This document shows positions 1 through 10,176 of a stretch of DNA of 64,000 nucleotides, one piece after another. The stretch spans positions 434,001-498,000 of the forward strand of contig NZ_JAKJXE010000001.1 in assembly GCF_021728295.1 (NCBI RefSeq), written 5' to 3'. Numbering within the stretch: the first letter of the stretch is position 1; each line of letters begins with the position of its first letter. The position numbers and the translations under genes were made by a program. This DNA is from Pseudomonas petrae. GTDB taxonomy: Bacteria > Pseudomonadota > Gammaproteobacteria > Pseudomonadales > Pseudomonadaceae. The notes under the pieces are model-generated. The model was not told the origin of the DNA. It searched no databases and saw only the letters and a list, made by a program, of their open reading frames with translations.

Positions 1-24
1 ACGTGAACCTTTTTGCCCAGGGGT

Positions 25-1674
25 TCACTCATTGGCCAGTACCCCGTCCGTATAAATCCCCCGACAGCCCGCGAACATGTCCAGCGCCGGGTTATAGACG
101 CTTGTCCGCACTTGCAGCAGGCCCAACATCGAATGGAACAAGTTGTCCTGACTGAGAGGCGCGTTGCGCTCTTTTTGCAGGCAATGAGTATCCACTGCGA
201 ATGACTGCTGATAACTCTCGGAAAACCAGGCAATCATCGGAACATGTTTCTGCTGATCGGGCGCCAGCATATAAGGCGTGCCGTGAAGAAACAGGTTGTA
301 TTCACCCAGTGACTCACCGTGGTCGGAGAGATAAACCATGGCCGTGTCCACTTTCCCCTGATTGCTGCGCAGGATATCAATCAGCGACGCCAGCACATGG
401 TCGGTGTACAGCAATGTGTTGTCGTAGCCGTTGACGATACTTTCCCGGGTACAATTATTCAGCGCATTGCTTTCGCACACCGGGGTGAACTTCTCGAATT
501 CTTTTGGATAACGCTTGAAGTACTCAGGACCGTGACTGCCCATCTGATGAAGTACCAGCACGGTGTCCTTGTCCAGTTGGTCGATGAAGTGCTGCAGCCC
601 CTGCAACAGGATTTCATCGCGGCACTCGTTGTTGGCACACAGCGCCGGATCCTTGAGGTTGCTGACGTCCTGCAACGTCACCCGGTCGCAGGTGCCTTTG
701 CAGCCCGACTGGTTGTCGCGCCAGATCACATCCAGCCCGGCGCGTTTCAGTACATCGAGCATGCCTTCTTCATTGCGCGCGGTGGTTGCGTTGTAATCCT
801 TGCGGCCCATGTTGGAAAACATGCACGGCACCGACACCGCCGTCTCCGTGCCGCAGGAATGCACGTCAGTAAACGTGAGCAGTCCGTGCTCCTTGCTCAA
901 TTGCGGCGTGGTATCGCGATCGTAACCCAGGATGCCAAAGTTCTCGGCCCGCGCACTTTCACCCACAACCAGCACGGTCAACGACTTGCGCTTGTGCTGC
1001 TGCCAATCGCTGGCAAGTTTGGCATCCTGACCGATACTCACGAACGGCCGCTGCGCAGACTTGACCTGCTCACTCAAGTAACCCACAGACGCCGCGATGT
1101 AGTTGCTCGGCACCACCATCAGGCGCAACTCGTGATGATTGCGAAACAGCGACGACAGCCCCTGATAATTCGACAGCGCCACGCCGCCGATGGCGACCAC
1201 GCACACAACGGACACCAACGCCTTGCTGAGCAACTCACGGGGCCAGCGGCGATAGGCAATCGGTGTGTTGAAAAGAATGAACGACGGGACAACGCCCAGA
1301 AAAAACAAATAACCGAGCAACTTCAATGACAGAAGATCGCGCACTTCCGTGACATTGGTTTCAGCAAAGTTTCTGAACATCCCCGCGTCAATCATCACGC
1401 CGTATTGGCTCATGAAATAAGCCACGCCGGCGCTGACGAAAAAGATAACGATCAACACCGGTGTCAATACGCGCTTGAACGCTAACAGCGTGAAGAAAAT
1501 GTTAAAGACACAGAACACCATCAGCGCAAAAGCACCGCGCAACAACAGGCCCTTACCGTCAGAATCGGTAATTGCAAATACATGCTGCCAGAGGGTCAGG
1601 TTAAACCCGATCAGCAAAAAGGCACTGGCAAGCAATGTCACAAGCTCGGGACGAACTGCTTTTACGTTCAGCAT
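25..1674 (-). CDS. eptA: Lipid A phosphoethanolamine transferase (EptA/MCR-like)
   Basis: An inner-membrane enzyme of the sulfatase-fold EptA family that moves phosphoethanolamine from phosphatidylethanolamine to lipid A on the periplasmic side. Hydrophobic helices fill about residues 10-200. The soluble domain then shows GESARAENF near residue 245 (metal-binding Glu), SCGTETAVSVPC near 285 (Thr nucleophile), and LSDHGESLGE near 465 (Asp-His metal pair), with several paired cysteines. From ATG 1674 the protein is 549 residues, the usual family length. The frame stays open 52 codons further upstream, but that part (RRSLSRKQQ...) is not family-like. No regulator gene is adjacent. In the family, activity lowers polymyxin susceptibility; that is family knowledge, not seen here. 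Confidence 0.9.
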   Translation of the reverse strand: MLNVKAVRPELVTLLASAFLLIGFNLTLWQHVFAITDSDGKGLLLRGAFALMVFCVFNIFFTLLAFKRVLTPVLIVIFFVSAGVAYFMSQYGVMIDAGMFRNFAETNVTEVRDLLSLKLLGYLFFLGVVPSFILFNTPIAYRRWPRELLSKALVSVVCVVAIGGVALSNYQGLSSLFRNHHELRLMVVPSNYIAASVGYLSEQVKSAQRPFVSIGQDAKLASDWQQHKRKSLTVLVVGESARAENFGILGYDRDTTPQLSKEHGLLTFTDVHSCGTETAVSVPCMFSNMGRKDYNATTARNEEGMLDVLKRAGLDVIWRDNQSGCKGTCDRVTLQDVSNLKDPALCANNECRDEILLQGLQHFIDQLDKDTVLVLHQMGSHGPEYFKRYPKEFEKFTPVCESNALNNCTRESIVNGYDNTLLYTDHVLASLIDILRSNQGKVDTAMVYLSDHGESLGEYNLFLHGTPYMLAPDQQKHVPMIAWFSESYQQSFAVDTHCLQKERNAPLSQDNLFHSMLGLLQVRTSVYNPALDMFAGCRGIYTDGVLANE

Positions 1675-1818
1675 AAAAGTCTGCTTGGCTGGAAATGAGA
1701 ATATAAACGCGGAGGGAACCCCGCCGATGCCGCGAACTTTAGGCATCGGGCCATCAATTTTTTGTGAAAAGGATGAGAACGATTGGTGGGGGCGGGATTG
1801 TTGCTTTCTAGAAAGGGA

Positions 1819-1838
1819 CCTGCGGCTCAAGCCGCAGG
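1819..1838 (-). terminator. Hairpin between the GMC oxidoreductase and eptA
   Basis: A perfect 9-bp inverted repeat (CCTGCGGCT / AGCCGCAGG) with a 2-base loop. It lies 35 bases past the stop of the minus-strand GMC oxidoreductase gene and is followed on that strand by TCCCTTTCT. It probably ends that transcript before eptA. Confidence 0.65.
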
Positions 1839-1873
1839 AACTCAGCGAGGATCTTCCGAAACCGATAAAGCAT

Positions 1874-3499
1874 TTATGCCGAGCAGTTCAGCCCGGCTGC
1901 ATCCTCAATAATCATCTGCGCCGCCTTCTCGGCGATCATCACGGTTGGCGAGCAGGTGTTGCCGGAAGTGATGCTCGGCATGATCGACGCGTCCACCACG
2001 CGCAGGCCGGTGATGCCGTGCACGCGCAGGCGTTCGTCGACCACGGCGTCGCGGCCCTGCCCCATTTTGCAGGTGCCGACCGGGTGAAAGATCGTCGTGC
2101 CGACGACGCTGGCCGCCTCACGCAGTTCTTCCTCGGTTTGCAGGCTCGCGCCGGGCAGGTATTCAACCGGTTCAAAGCGAGCGAGCGCGGGCGCGGTGGC
2201 GATGCGACGCGTCAGGCGAATGGCATCGGCAGCCACCTTGAGGTCGGTCTCGTGACTCAGGTAATTCGGCCTGATGATCGGCGCGGCATCGGCGAGCGCC
2301 GAACGGATCTCCACCGTGCCACGGCTCTGCGGGCGCAAATCGCACACTGACGCCGTGAATGCGGGAAACCCGTGAAGCGGCTCGCCGAAGCGCTCAAGGG
2401 ACAAGGGCTGCACGTGATATTCGAGATTAGCGCTTGCCTGCTCCGGCCCCGAGCGCGCGAAGGCGCCCAGCTGACTCGGCGCCATCGCCAACGGACCGCT
2501 GCGATTGAAGGCGTAGCGCAGGCCCATGTTCATCTTGCCCCAGACACTGCCCGCCATCTGATTCAGCGTCTGGCCGTTACTGACCTTGTAGATCAGGCGC
2601 AACTGCAGGTGATCCTGCAAATTCGCGCCGACGCCGGGCAGCTCATGCCGAACGCCAAGGCCGAGCTTTTCAAGCAGTGCTCGCGGCCCGATGCCTGAGC
2701 GTTGCAGAACCATGGGCGACCCGATGGCCCCGCAGCAGAGGATGATTTCCCGCCGGGCCTGAAGCGTCTGTTCCTGCCCGTTGACGCGAGCAATCACCCC
2801 GCTGGCGCGACTGTTTTCGAACACCACGCGCGACACCTCAGCACCTGTGATCACCGTCAGGTTCGGGCGTTTCAACGCCGGCCGGAGAAATGCCTTGGAC
2901 GCGTTCCAGCGCACACCGCGCCGCTGATTGACCTGGAAATAGCTGCACCCTTCGTTGTCGCCGCCATTGAAGTCGGGGATCGAAGGGATGCCGGTTTGCG
3001 CCGCCGCCTCACGGAACGCCTCCAGCAAGGTCCATGAGAGACGCTGCTGCTCGACGCGCCATTCACCTTTCGCGCTGTGAAGCTCAGAGTCGCCCGCGTA
3101 GTGGTTTTCCGAGCGTTGGAAGATCGGCAGAACGTCCTTCCAGCCCCAGCCCTTGTTGCCCTGCTCGGCCCAGCCGTCGTAGTCCCGTGACTGGCCGCGC
3201 ATGTAGATCATGCCGTTGATGGACGAGCATCCGCCCAGTACTTTGCCGCGAGGGTAGTTGAGGGCGCGCCCGCCCAGGCCGGGCTCCGCTTCGGTCTTGA
3301 AACACCAGTCGGTGCGAGGATTGCCGATGCAGTAGAGGTACCCCACCGGCACATGAATCCAGGGGTAATTGTCCTGGCCGCCGGCTTCGAGCAGCAGGAC
3401 CCGGTGAGCAGGATTCTGCGACAGCCGATTGGCAAGCAGGCAGCCCGCCGGGCCCGCGCCGACGATGATGTAGTCATGGAGACTGACGTCCGTTTGCAT
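1874..3499 (-). CDS. GMC-family FAD-dependent oxidoreductase (choline dehydrogenase-like)
   Basis: A flavoprotein of the glucose-methanol-choline family that oxidises an alcohol. The FAD dinucleotide motif IIVGAGPAGCLLANRLS is at about residues 12-28, followed by LLLEAGG, the GMC signature PRGKVLGGCSSINGMIYMRG near 85-105, and a second signature GAIGSPMVLQRSGIGP near 255. The C-terminal region carries the catalytic His/Asn context (FHPVGTCKMG and SGNTCSPTVMIAEKAA). The start at ATG 3499 is preceded by GAGGGACGC, a good ribosome site; the longer frame upstream lacks one. At 541 residues it is full length. There is no betaine aldehyde dehydrogenase or betI beside it, so the choline substrate is not supported. 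The substrate is unknown. Confidence 0.85.
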   Translation of the reverse strand: MQTDVSLHDYIIVGAGPAGCLLANRLSQNPAHRVLLLEAGGQDNYPWIHVPVGYLYCIGNPRTDWCFKTEAEPGLGGRALNYPRGKVLGGCSSINGMIYMRGQSRDYDGWAEQGNKGWGWKDVLPIFQRSENHYAGDSELHSAKGEWRVEQQRLSWTLLEAFREAAAQTGIPSIPDFNGGDNEGCSYFQVNQRRGVRWNASKAFLRPALKRPNLTVITGAEVSRVVFENSRASGVIARVNGQEQTLQARREIILCCGAIGSPMVLQRSGIGPRALLEKLGLGVRHELPGVGANLQDHLQLRLIYKVSNGQTLNQMAGSVWGKMNMGLRYAFNRSGPLAMAPSQLGAFARSGPEQASANLEYHVQPLSLERFGEPLHGFPAFTASVCDLRPQSRGTVEIRSALADAAPIIRPNYLSHETDLKVAADAIRLTRRIATAPALARFEPVEYLPGASLQTEEELREAASVVGTTIFHPVGTCKMGQGRDAVVDERLRVHGITGLRVVDASIMPSITSGNTCSPTVMIAEKAAQMIIEDAAGLNCSA

Positions 3500-3555
3500 G
3501 CGTCCCTCGCTGATTTTTTTGTTTTTATGCAGGCCCCATCCTGAAGTTATTCGCC

Positions 3556-3598
3556 ACAAAACAAAAGACCGCCGCATGTTTCCATGGGGCGGTCCGGG
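3556..3598 (-). terminator. Rho-independent terminator of the malic enzyme gene
   Basis: A 7-bp stem (GACCGCC at 3567-3573 with GGCGGTC at 3588-3594) followed on the minus strand by a T-rich run (TTTTGTTTTG). It lies just past the malic enzyme stop codon. Confidence 0.75.
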
Positions 3599-3629
3599 TT
3601 GAAGCGTTTGCCTTCAGTGACGGATCCGA

Positions 3630-5318
3630 CTACACCGCGCTGCGACGGTAGCTGCGGTAGTTCGGCATCCAGAAGTTACGCTCGATGGCTTCGACGAGCA
3701 TTTCTTCGGTGGTCTCCAGGGCCACGCCTTCAGCCTGAGCCTGCCTGGCGACGGCCAATGCGATCTTCTTGCTCACCTGTTGGATCTCCTTCAGCGGCGG
3801 CAGGACAGCGTCACCTTTGCCCGTCACCATCGGTGAGCATTCCGCCAGCGCATTGGAAGCCGCCATCAGCATTTTGTCGGTGATGCGCGTGGCTTTCGAC
3901 GCCACAACACCCAGACCGATGCCCGGGAAGATGTAGGAGTTGTTGCACTGGGCGATGTGGAACGTACGATCGCCTACGGTGACCGGGGCAAAAGGACTGC
4001 CGGTCGCGACCAGCGCGTCGCCGTTGGTCCAGGTCAGAACTTCCTGCGGCGTGACTTCGACCTTGGAGGTCGGGTTGGACAACGGCATGACCAAGGGCTT
4101 GGCGCAGTGCTTGTGCATCTCGCGGATAACCTGCTCGGTGAAAAGACCACGCTGGCCGGACACGCCGATCAGCACAGTCGGCTTGCCATTGGCGACCACG
4201 TCCAGCAACTCGGGCGAACCCTCCCCGCTCGACCAGCCCGCCACATCGGCGGACTTCTGCGCGAGGTTCTTCTGGAAGTCCAGCAGGTTGTCCATGCTGT
4301 CTGTCAGCAGCCCGAAGCGGTCAACCATCATCACGCGTTTGCGCGCTTCGGCTTCGCTCAGGCCTTCGATGACCATGGCCGCGATGATGTGCTCGGCGAT
4401 CCCGCAACCGGCCGATCCCGCGCCCAGAAACACCACCCGCTGCTGGCCCAGGGTTTCGTGCTTGGCCTTGCATGCCGCCAGCAAGGTGCCCACGGCAACC
4501 GAAGCCGTGCCCTGAATGTCGTCGTTGAAGCAGCACAACTCGTCGCGGTACTTCTCCAGCAACGGCATGGCGTTGGTCTGGGCGAAGTCTTCGAACTGCA
4601 ACAGTACGTCCGGCCAGCGGCTCTGCACTGCTTCGATGAACAGCGCAATGAAGTCGTCGTATTCCTTGCCAGTGACGCGCTCGTGGCGCCAGCCCATGTA
4701 CATCGGGTCGTCCAGCAGCTCTTTGTTGTTGGTCCCCACATCGAGCACGATCGGCAAGGTGTACGCCGGGCTGATGCCGCCGCATGCGGTGTAGAGCGAC
4801 AGCTTGCCGATCGGTATGCCCATGCCGCCGATGCCCTGATCGCCCAGGCCCAGGATGCGCTCGCTGTCCGTCACCACGATGATTTTGATGCGATCTTTCG
4901 TCGCGCTGCGCAGGATATCGTCGATGCGATCGCGCTCGGGATAAGAGATGAACAGCCCGCGGTGGGTGCGGTAGATCTTCGAGAATTCCTGACACGCCTG
5001 ACCCACGGTCGGGGTGTAGATGATCGGCAGCATCTCGTCGAGGTGCGAATCCAGCAGGCGGAAGAACAGGGTTTCGTTGTTGTCCTGAATCGAGCGCAGA
5101 TAAATGTGTTTATCCAGATCGCTCGCGCATTGCTGGTACTGGTTGTAAACGCGGGTGACCTGCTCTTCGATGGTTTCGACATTCTGCGGCAACAGGCCGA
5201 CCAAGTTGAAATCGATGCGCTCTTGCGGTGTGAACGCACTGCCCTTGTTGAGCAGCGGCATCTCCAGCAACGAAGGGCCGGCATAGGAAATATATAAAGG
5301 TCGCGAGGTCTTGGTCAT
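3630..5318 (-). CDS. maeA: NAD-dependent malic enzyme
   Basis: Cytosolic oxidative decarboxylase converting malate to pyruvate and CO2 with NAD. The N-terminal malic domain shows [20 protein letters not shown] with FISYPERD near residues 100-125 and [14 protein letters not shown] near 170. [17 protein letters not shown] near 270 and the NAD Rossmann motif [16 protein letters not shown] near 305 follow. At 562 residues from ATG 5318 it matches E. coli MaeA (565). Twelve extra codons lie upstream in frame; I prefer the [12 protein letters not shown] start, which has AAAGG about 12 bases ahead. The gene stands alone with its own terminator. It probably supplies pyruvate and NADH when cells grow on C4 acids. 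Confidence 0.93.
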   Translation of the reverse strand: MTKTSRPLYISYAGPSLLEMPLLNKGSAFTPQERIDFNLVGLLPQNVETIEEQVTRVYNQYQQCASDLDKHIYLRSIQDNNETLFFRLLDSHLDEMLPIIYTPTVGQACQEFSKIYRTHRGLFISYPERDRIDDILRSATKDRIKIIVVTDSERILGLGDQGIGGMGIPIGKLSLYTACGGISPAYTLPIVLDVGTNNKELLDDPMYMGWRHERVTGKEYDDFIALFIEAVQSRWPDVLLQFEDFAQTNAMPLLEKYRDELCCFNDDIQGTASVAVGTLLAACKAKHETLGQQRVVFLGAGSAGCGIAEHIIAAMVIEGLSEAEARKRVMMVDRFGLLTDSMDNLLDFQKNLAQKSADVAGWSSGEGSPELLDVVANGKPTVLIGVSGQRGLFTEQVIREMHKHCAKPLVMPLSNPTSKVEVTPQEVLTWTNGDALVATGSPFAPVTVGDRTFHIAQCNNSYIFPGIGLGVVASKATRITDKMLMAASNALAECSPMVTGKGDAVLPPLKEIQQVSKKIALAVARQAQAEGVALETTEEMLVEAIERNFWMPNYRSYRRSAV

Positions 5319-5715
5319 TTGCAGTGATCGCCTTTTCTCTGTTTGCTCTATCAATACGACGTCGAAACGATGCCCCGGAGGTCGATGTACACGACGCTCA
5401 ACGCAGGATCCGTCCGAAGAAATAGGGGGGTAAAAACAGGGTGCCTATCTTACTCGCCTGAAAACGATTGCGACATTTTGTCGCCCATCGATTGCGAAAT
5501 GATGGCCTGAAGTCGTCGTACCAGTCAGGAAATGGCCCTGTATCAGGAACTGAAACGGCATGACGGGTCACAGTGAAAACGACGGTCACGCGGGTTGCCC
5601 GTTTTGAGCAATGGCATTTGGACCGTAGTCACCCTGGCTCAAGATAAGAAATGCCTTACACATTGAACTGGCGATGAGCCATTGCAGTCACATTGATATC
5701 AAACCGGAGATATTA
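5319..5715. other. Intergenic region between maeA and a small protein gene
   Basis: About 400 bases with divergent genes on either side, so it should carry both promoters. I see no convincing ORF, hairpin or RNA gene. An A+T-rich stretch (AAGATAAGAAATGCCTTACACATTG around 5641-5665) is the most promoter-like part for the plus-strand gene. Confidence 0.4.
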
Positions 5716-5946
5716 ATGTCAGGCCAGCGCACATTTCGCATCCACTACCGCTTTCTGGGCGAGCACCGAGTATTCCTCCAACCCGATTCAGCGCTGAACG
5801 AAGCCGATGCCTGGTACTACGCCTGCCTGCACGCGGGCGTCGGCGTACTGCACAATCTATCCAAGACCCGGGAAGAGCTGACGGCGCTGATCGCCCATGG
5901 CCGGCGGTATGGATTGACGGCGGTGCGTTGGGCGGAATGGGCCTGA
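5716..5946 (+). CDS. Small conserved-type protein of unknown function
   Basis: A 76-residue soluble protein starting MSGQRTFRIHYRF. ATG 5716 has CCGGAGATATTA upstream, a good ribosome site; an in-frame ATG at 5674 lacks one. The sequence is rich in aromatic and charged residues (HYRFLGEHRVF, EADAWYYACLHAGVG, YGLTAVRWAEWA), with no signal peptide or membrane segment. It resembles short orphan proteins common in Pseudomonas (possibly the DUF6555 type, from memory). No function can be given. Confidence 0.6.
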   Translation: MSGQRTFRIHYRFLGEHRVFLQPDSALNEADAWYYACLHAGVGVLHNLSKTREELTALIAHGRRYGLTAVRWAEWA

Positions 5947-6002
5947 TTGCTTGTCCTCCAGGACGATCCGCCCGCTGCCTTTTTTTACTGAGGCGGTTGG
6001 CG

Positions 6003-6674
6003 TTATCCCGCTCGCTGAATCACATAGCTCGCCTCAAAGCCATGCACACACCCAATCACGTTGAAGCCTTTGAAATAGCCAGTCGCGCGAAGCAAATCGA
6101 CCGCCGGGCCTACCTCCGGTGAGTGCTGAAAGTCCCCGTAGTCGTCGAACACGATAAACCCACCCGGTACGACGCTGGGCGAGTACAGCAGGAAATCAAG
6201 CAACACATTGCGCCCTGCGTGGCCGCCATCAATGTGCAACAGCGCCACCTTCGGCGACAGGTTGTAGAAGCGCTCGGCACACAACTCCGAATAGCCCCTC
6301 AGCACCAAGGCGTTCGAGAACAGGTTTTCCTGGTAATAGCTGAACTCTTCAAACTGATTGGGCAGCTCAAACGGGTCAATCCCGATAATGCGGCGCTCGC
6401 GGTTGCAGACTTCATTCATCAGCACCAGCGACTTGCCCTTCCAGACACCAATCTCGACCACATCACCTGGGATGCCTTCGACCAGAAGAGCCAAGTAACC
6501 CAGTAACCGCACATGATCGTGAAACGACAACTCCTTGCGCGGCATCGCTCGCTCAGCCGGCAATGTGCCCTGCGCCTGCTCGAAATGCTTGCCGATCAAC
6601 GTCCAGATCTGAGCGATCGAGTCATTGAGTTCCGGGTTGCTGATGAAATCGTTGAGCTCTTGGATGGTGATCAT
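6003..6674 (-). CDS. Class I SAM-dependent methyltransferase (Methyltransf_24 / TylF-like)
   Basis: A 223-residue soluble protein with a Rossmann-type methyltransferase core. The SAM-binding motif I is VVEIGVWKGKS near residues 72-82, followed by the acidic motif IIGIDPFELP near 97. LLHIDGGHAGRNVLLDF near 145 and PGGFIVFDDYGDF near 168 are typical of macrocin/TylF-like O-methyltransferases and cephalosporin-hydroxylase-like proteins that bind a metal with paired acidic residues. ATG 6674 has AGAGAAG upstream. No sugar or natural-product genes are adjacent, so the substrate is unknown. On the minus strand a G/C-rich leader with TATACT (around 6757-6762) may hold its promoter. Confidence 0.75.
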   Translation of the reverse strand: MITIQELNDFISNPELNDSIAQIWTLIGKHFEQAQGTLPAERAMPRKELSFHDHVRLLGYLALLVEGIPGDVVEIGVWKGKSLVLMNEVCNRERRIIGIDPFELPNQFEEFSYYQENLFSNALVLRGYSELCAERFYNLSPKVALLHIDGGHAGRNVLLDFLLYSPSVVPGGFIVFDDYGDFQHSPEVGPAVDLLRATGYFKGFNVIGCVHGFEASYVIQRAG

Positions 6675-6733
6675 GGCTTCTCTGACTGGCTGGAAGGATG
6701 GAGGGCTGAGGGATGGGGGATGGAGATCTCGTA

Positions 6734-6784
6734 CTGCGAGTGGGCGTGAGATCGAGAGTATAGGGGGGGTGTGAAAAGTAAAGT
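6734..6784 (+). repeat. Imperfect direct repeat A at the left edge of the accessory block
   Basis: The segment with the pieces GCGAGTGG, TGAGATCGA, a G-run and GAAAAGTAA recurs in the same order and orientation at 37474-37525. By eye about three quarters of positions agree. The two copies bracket the 6.8-37.4 kb accessory block. Confidence 0.5.
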
Positions 6785-6863
6785 GCCGGGTACGTTTGCG
6801 CGGTGCCTGAATCGCTCCGCGCTGACTTGACCTATCTTTAACCTAACCAGCCAAAGCGCTTGG

Positions 6864-7112
6864 TCAGGAAGTGTTTTCGTTTTCTCTCACGATGAGAATC
6901 GATTGAACCGAGTCTGTTTGCGAAAAATGCCCACTCTTCATAGCCGATTCCGCCTGATACCCCTCTTCTCGAACGAGCGCGATCACTTGCGCCGCTTTCA
7001 ATGTAGTCCGCACCTCCAATCTTCCGGTCGCAGGGTCGATGTGGACATCGGCCTTGGAAGCTTCAGCATGAATAGCAGTGGTCAGACCGCGAATGCAGTG
7101 ACCACAAGGCAT
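6864..7112 (-). CDS. copZ: Copper chaperone, CopZ-like HMA protein (start codon possibly lost)
   Basis: Small cytosolic metallochaperone with one heavy-metal-associated domain that would hand Cu(I) to CopA. The metal site MPCGHC (MxCxxC) begins the listed frame, followed by IDPATGRLEV and a second helix AAQVIALVREEGYQAE. Family members normally carry about 8 residues before the metal site. The frame does continue upstream (VQAFNVQG), with AGAAGA eight bases before a GTA codon at 7136-7134, where an ATG or GTG would be expected. The natural start therefore seems mutated, and translation would have to begin at ATG 7112, cutting the first beta strand. The C-terminal tail (HFSQTDSVQSILIVRENENTS) is longer than usual. 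It is divergent from copA. Confidence 0.65.
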   Translation of the reverse strand: MPCGHCIRGLTTAIHAEASKADVHIDPATGRLEVRTTLKAAQVIALVREEGYQAESAMKSGHFSQTDSVQSILIVRENENTS

Positions 7113-7182
7113 GCCTTGAACGTTGAATGCTTGTACGGGATAAATCTTCTGATGGGTGGAGAACTCCTGGTGACACGACGCT

Positions 7183-7208
7183 CGAGGTTCCCTCTATGGG
7201 AAGGTCAG
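7183..7208 (-). promoter_or_regulatory. Degenerate CueR-type promoter upstream of copZ
   Basis: Read on the minus strand: CTGACC as -35 (7208-7203) overlapping ACCTTCCCATAGAGGGAACC, which resembles a CueR dyad but with a damaged right arm (AACCT rather than AAGGT). The -10 position 19 bases on (GAGCGT) is poor. Tentative. Confidence 0.4.
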
Positions 7209-7594
7209 GAGGGATCGGTTTGATAGCGACGCCACTGAATCCCTTTGCCCTTCCCGTTAGCATCGGCATTACGCCTTTCGCTGAAAACATATCGACGTCT
7301 GGTAATACCCTCGGCCACTAACGTCCATCTGAAATAATCGAAACGTTTTAATGTGGCTGCCGTTCATGCCGCGCAATGATCGAAATAACAACCGGACGAA
7401 ATGAGACCAGATACCTAAGCCCGTGCCGGGCAACAGGCTCAGACCGTGGCTATCGTTATTGGCAGACGGCACTTGTGTGGCATCACGGGCCTACGAAAGG
7501 AAGAGTGGTTGTTATCACGGATCACAGACAGGACTGGCAGATCATATTACGGCATATGTTTTGAAGCTCTCCAGAATACTCATGCCACGAACGC

Positions 7595-7625
7595 TTGACC
7601 TTGCCAAAGTGGCAAGGTTGATCCT
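7595..7625 (+). promoter_or_regulatory. CueR-type copper-responsive promoter of copA
   Basis: TTGACC (-35, 7595-7600) overlaps a perfect dyad, ACCTTGCCA at 7598-7606 and TGGCAAGGT at 7610-7618, with a 3-base centre. MerR-family metal promoters place the dyad inside a long 19-bp spacer, as here; the -10 would be GATCCT at 7620-7625, a weak match. It lies 28 bases before the copA start. Confidence 0.8.
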
Positions 7626-7652
7626 TGCTGGAATGAATTTCCAGGAGTGCCC

Positions 7653-9887
7653 ATGATGCACAATTCCAACACCTTCGATTTACCCATTTCCGGCATGACG
7701 TGCGCCAGCTGCGTAGGCCGCGTCGAGCGCGCCCTGCGCAAAGTACCCGGCGTAAGCGTAGCCACGGTTAATCTGGCAAACGAACGAGCACATATTGAGG
7801 TAATAGGTGACGTTGACCCAGCTTCGCTAGTTTCTGCCATCGACAAGGCGGGTTATAGCGCGAGCCTTGTTGAAGATCCCTCCGCCCAGCAAGCCGACCA
7901 GCTAAGGCGCCACGACACTGAACGCTGGCACCTTATTTTGGCCATTGTGCTGGCGCTGCCCTTGGTGTTGCCAATGCTGCTACAACCCTTCGGCGTGCAT
8001 TGGATGCTACCTGCATGGCTGCAATTTCTTGTGGCTACGCCTGTGCAGTTTTTCCTCGGAGCCCGATTCTATGTTGCTGCATGGAAAGCAGTGCGGGCGG
8101 GTGCCGGTAACATGGATCTTCTGGTGGCGTTGGGTACGAGTGCCGGTTACGGACTAAGCGTCTATCAGTGGCTAACGGCAACACCCGGAACGATGCCGCA
8201 TTTGTATTTCGAAGCATCGGCGGTGGTCATCGCTCTGGTGTTACTTGGCAAATACCTGGAGAGCAGCGCCAAGCGCCAGACCGCTAGCGCAATACGGGCT
8301 CTGGAAGCATTGCGTCCTGAGCGTGCTATTCAAGTTATCGACGGACAAGAATTCGATGTGGCTATCAGCGCGTTGCAGATCGGTGATCGGGTACTTGTGA
8401 AACCCGGCGAGCGCTTCCCTGTCGATGGCGAAGTTATTGAAGGTCAGAGCCACGCAGACGAAGCTCTGATCAGCGGAGAGAGCCTGCCGGTGCCTAAACA
8501 GCCGGGCGACAAAGTTACCGGAGGCGCAATCAATGGCGAGGGTGTTCTGCTAGTTAGTACTCAGGCGCTAGGGACAGAGACGGTACTCGCGCGCATCATT
8601 CGCCTTGTGGAGGATGCACAGTCTGCCAAAGCGCCTATTCAAAAACTTGTCGACAAGGTCAGCCAGGTGTTTGTCCCTGTAGTACTGCTAATCGCTGTTG
8701 CAACGCTCGTGGGCTGGCTTATGGCAGGCGCTTCGGTCGAAGCAGCACTGATTAACGCCGTTGCTGTGTTGGTCATTGCTTGTCCGTGCGCGTTGGGACT
8801 GGCGACACCGACGGCGATTATGGCCGGGACGGGAGTCGCTGCGCGCTACGGGATCCTGATCAAGGATGCCGAAGTGTTAGAACGCGCGCACGAGGTCACT
8901 GCTGTGGTCTTTGACAAAACAGGAACGCTTACGTCCGGCACGCCACGGATTGCTTACATGGCCGCCCTGGAGGGCGATGAGAACTCACTGCTTCAATTGG
9001 CAGGTGCGTTGCAACGGGGCAGCGAACATCCGTTGGCAAAAGCTGTGCTGGATGTCACTAGCGAGCGCGGGTTGAAGTTGGAAGACGTGCGCAACAGCCG
9101 TTCCCTGGCGGGACGTGGCATCGCAGGTACCGTAAAAGGTCGCGACCTGGCGCTTGGTAATCGTCGTATGCTTGAGGAAAGCGATCTAGCATCAGACGAC
9201 CTTGCGGCTAGCGCTCACAATTGGGAAGCAGAGGGACGCACGCTGTCTTGGCTAATTGAGTTGCGCCCACAACCAAAAGTGATCGGTCTCTTCGCCTTTG
9301 GAGATACGCTCAAACCGGGTGCTGAGCAGGCCATAGAGCAGTTGAGTGCAAGACATATCAGTAGTCATCTGCTGACGGGGGACAATCGAGGGAGTGCCAG
9401 AATTGTCGCTGACGCACTGGGCATTGATGATGTGCACGCCGAGGTGTTGCCTGCTGATAAAGCAGCCACTGTTGTAACACTGAAAAAAACTGGCGTGGTT
9501 GCGATGGTGGGCGATGGCATTAATGATGCCCCTGCCCTCGCTGCGGCCGACATCGGGATCGCCATGGGTGGTGGGACCGACATTGCTATGCATGCCGCGG
9601 GTATTACCCTGATGCGCGGTGACCCGAGACTGATTCCCGCAGCGCTGGATATCAGTCGAAGGACCTACTCGAAAATTCGCCAAAACCTCTTTTGGGCCTT
9701 TGTATACAATCTCATCGGTATTCCACTCGCCGCTTTCGGGTTACTCAATCCAGTAATAGCAGGTGCGGCCATGGCACTCTCTAGCGTTAGTGTCGTGAGC
9801 AACGCGCTGCTGTTAAAGACTTGGAAACCGAAGTTCCTGGAGACTCGCGATGAACATCGGGCAAGCAGCAAAGAAGAGCGGCCTTAG
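7653..9887 (+). CDS. copA: Cu(I)-exporting P1B-type ATPase CopA
   Basis: Inner-membrane pump that expels Cu(I) from the cytosol using ATP. One N-terminal HMA domain ([12 protein letters not shown] near residue 15) is followed by paired helices and the actuator motif [10 protein letters not shown] near 270. Next come the transmembrane metal site [11 protein letters not shown] near 375, the phosphorylation motif DKTGTLTSG near 420, SEHPLAKAV near 465, and [20 protein letters not shown] near 620. It is 744 residues from ATG 7653; AGGAG at 7643-7647 supports this start (ATG 7656 is also possible). Only one HMA domain is present, where many Pseudomonas CopA proteins have two. The promoter carries an intact CueR dyad. 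Its 3' end overlaps cueR by 38 bases. Confidence 0.95.
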   Translation: MMHNSNTFDLPISGMTCASCVGRVERALRKVPGVSVATVNLANERAHIEVIGDVDPASLVSAIDKAGYSASLVEDPSAQQADQLRRHDTERWHLILAIVLALPLVLPMLLQPFGVHWMLPAWLQFLVATPVQFFLGARFYVAAWKAVRAGAGNMDLLVALGTSAGYGLSVYQWLTATPGTMPHLYFEASAVVIALVLLGKYLESSAKRQTASAIRALEALRPERAIQVIDGQEFDVAISALQIGDRVLVKPGERFPVDGEVIEGQSHADEALISGESLPVPKQPGDKVTGGAINGEGVLLVSTQALGTETVLARIIRLVEDAQSAKAPIQKLVDKVSQVFVPVVLLIAVATLVGWLMAGASVEAALINAVAVLVIACPCALGLATPTAIMAGTGVAARYGILIKDAEVLERAHEVTAVVFDKTGTLTSGTPRIAYMAALEGDENSLLQLAGALQRGSEHPLAKAVLDVTSERGLKLEDVRNSRSLAGRGIAGTVKGRDLALGNRRMLEESDLASDDLAASAHNWEAEGRTLSWLIELRPQPKVIGLFAFGDTLKPGAEQAIEQLSARHISSHLLTGDNRGSARIVADALGIDDVHAEVLPADKAATVVTLKKTGVVAMVGDGINDAPALAAADIGIAMGGGTDIAMHAAGITLMRGDPRLIPAALDISRRTYSKIRQNLFWAFVYNLIGIPLAAFGLLNPVIAGAAMALSSVSVVSNALLLKTWKPKFLETRDEHRASSKEERP

Positions 9888-10176
9888 CGCTAAAATGATT
9901 CGCTACTACGAGTCGATCGGGTTGCTCAAAGCGGCGACACGAACCGACAGCGGTTATCGGATCTACAGGTCCAGTGAGCTTCACACGCTTGCGTTCATTG
10001 AGCGCTCAAGGGACTTGGGGTTTTCGCTGGAAGAAGCCGGAAAGTTGCTGACCCTTTGGCAAGATCAAGGGCGTGCTAGCGCCGAAGTTAAAGCGCTCGC
10101 TCACAAACACATTCTGGAACTGGATCAGAAGATCACAGGGATGACAGGGATGACAGGTCTTCGGGATACGCCATGA
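9850..10176 (+). CDS. cueR: MerR-family copper regulator CueR, C-terminally truncated
   Basis: MerR-type activator that in the family binds Cu(I) and switches on copA. The winged-helix DNA-binding part is intact ([43 protein letters not shown]), as is the dimer helix to LELDQKI near residue 95. The protein then ends early at residue 108 with [13 protein letters not shown], where the 9-base unit ACAGGGATG is doubled. CueR proteins are usually about 135 residues and end with a C-x7-C copper loop, which is missing. In another frame just past the stop (about 10185-10218) I can read a possible remnant ending NTGPTC. The start has GGAG 7 bases upstream inside copA. It may bind DNA but probably cannot sense copper. 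Confidence 0.8.
   Translation: MNIGQAAKKSGLSAKMIRYYESIGLLKAATRTDSGYRIYRSSELHTLAFIERSRDLGFSLEEAGKLLTLWQDQGRASAEVKALAHKHILELDQKITGMTGMTGLRDTP

Noticed and set aside
1874-3499. Choline dehydrogenase betA
   Set aside because: GMC family is certain, but betB, betI and choline transporters are absent, so the specific name is unsupported.
3957-5297. 446-codon open frame on the plus strand
   Set aside because: It is the antisense shadow of the malic enzyme gene, whose family motifs are unmistakable; the shadow has no ribosome site and Ala/Arg/His-rich text.
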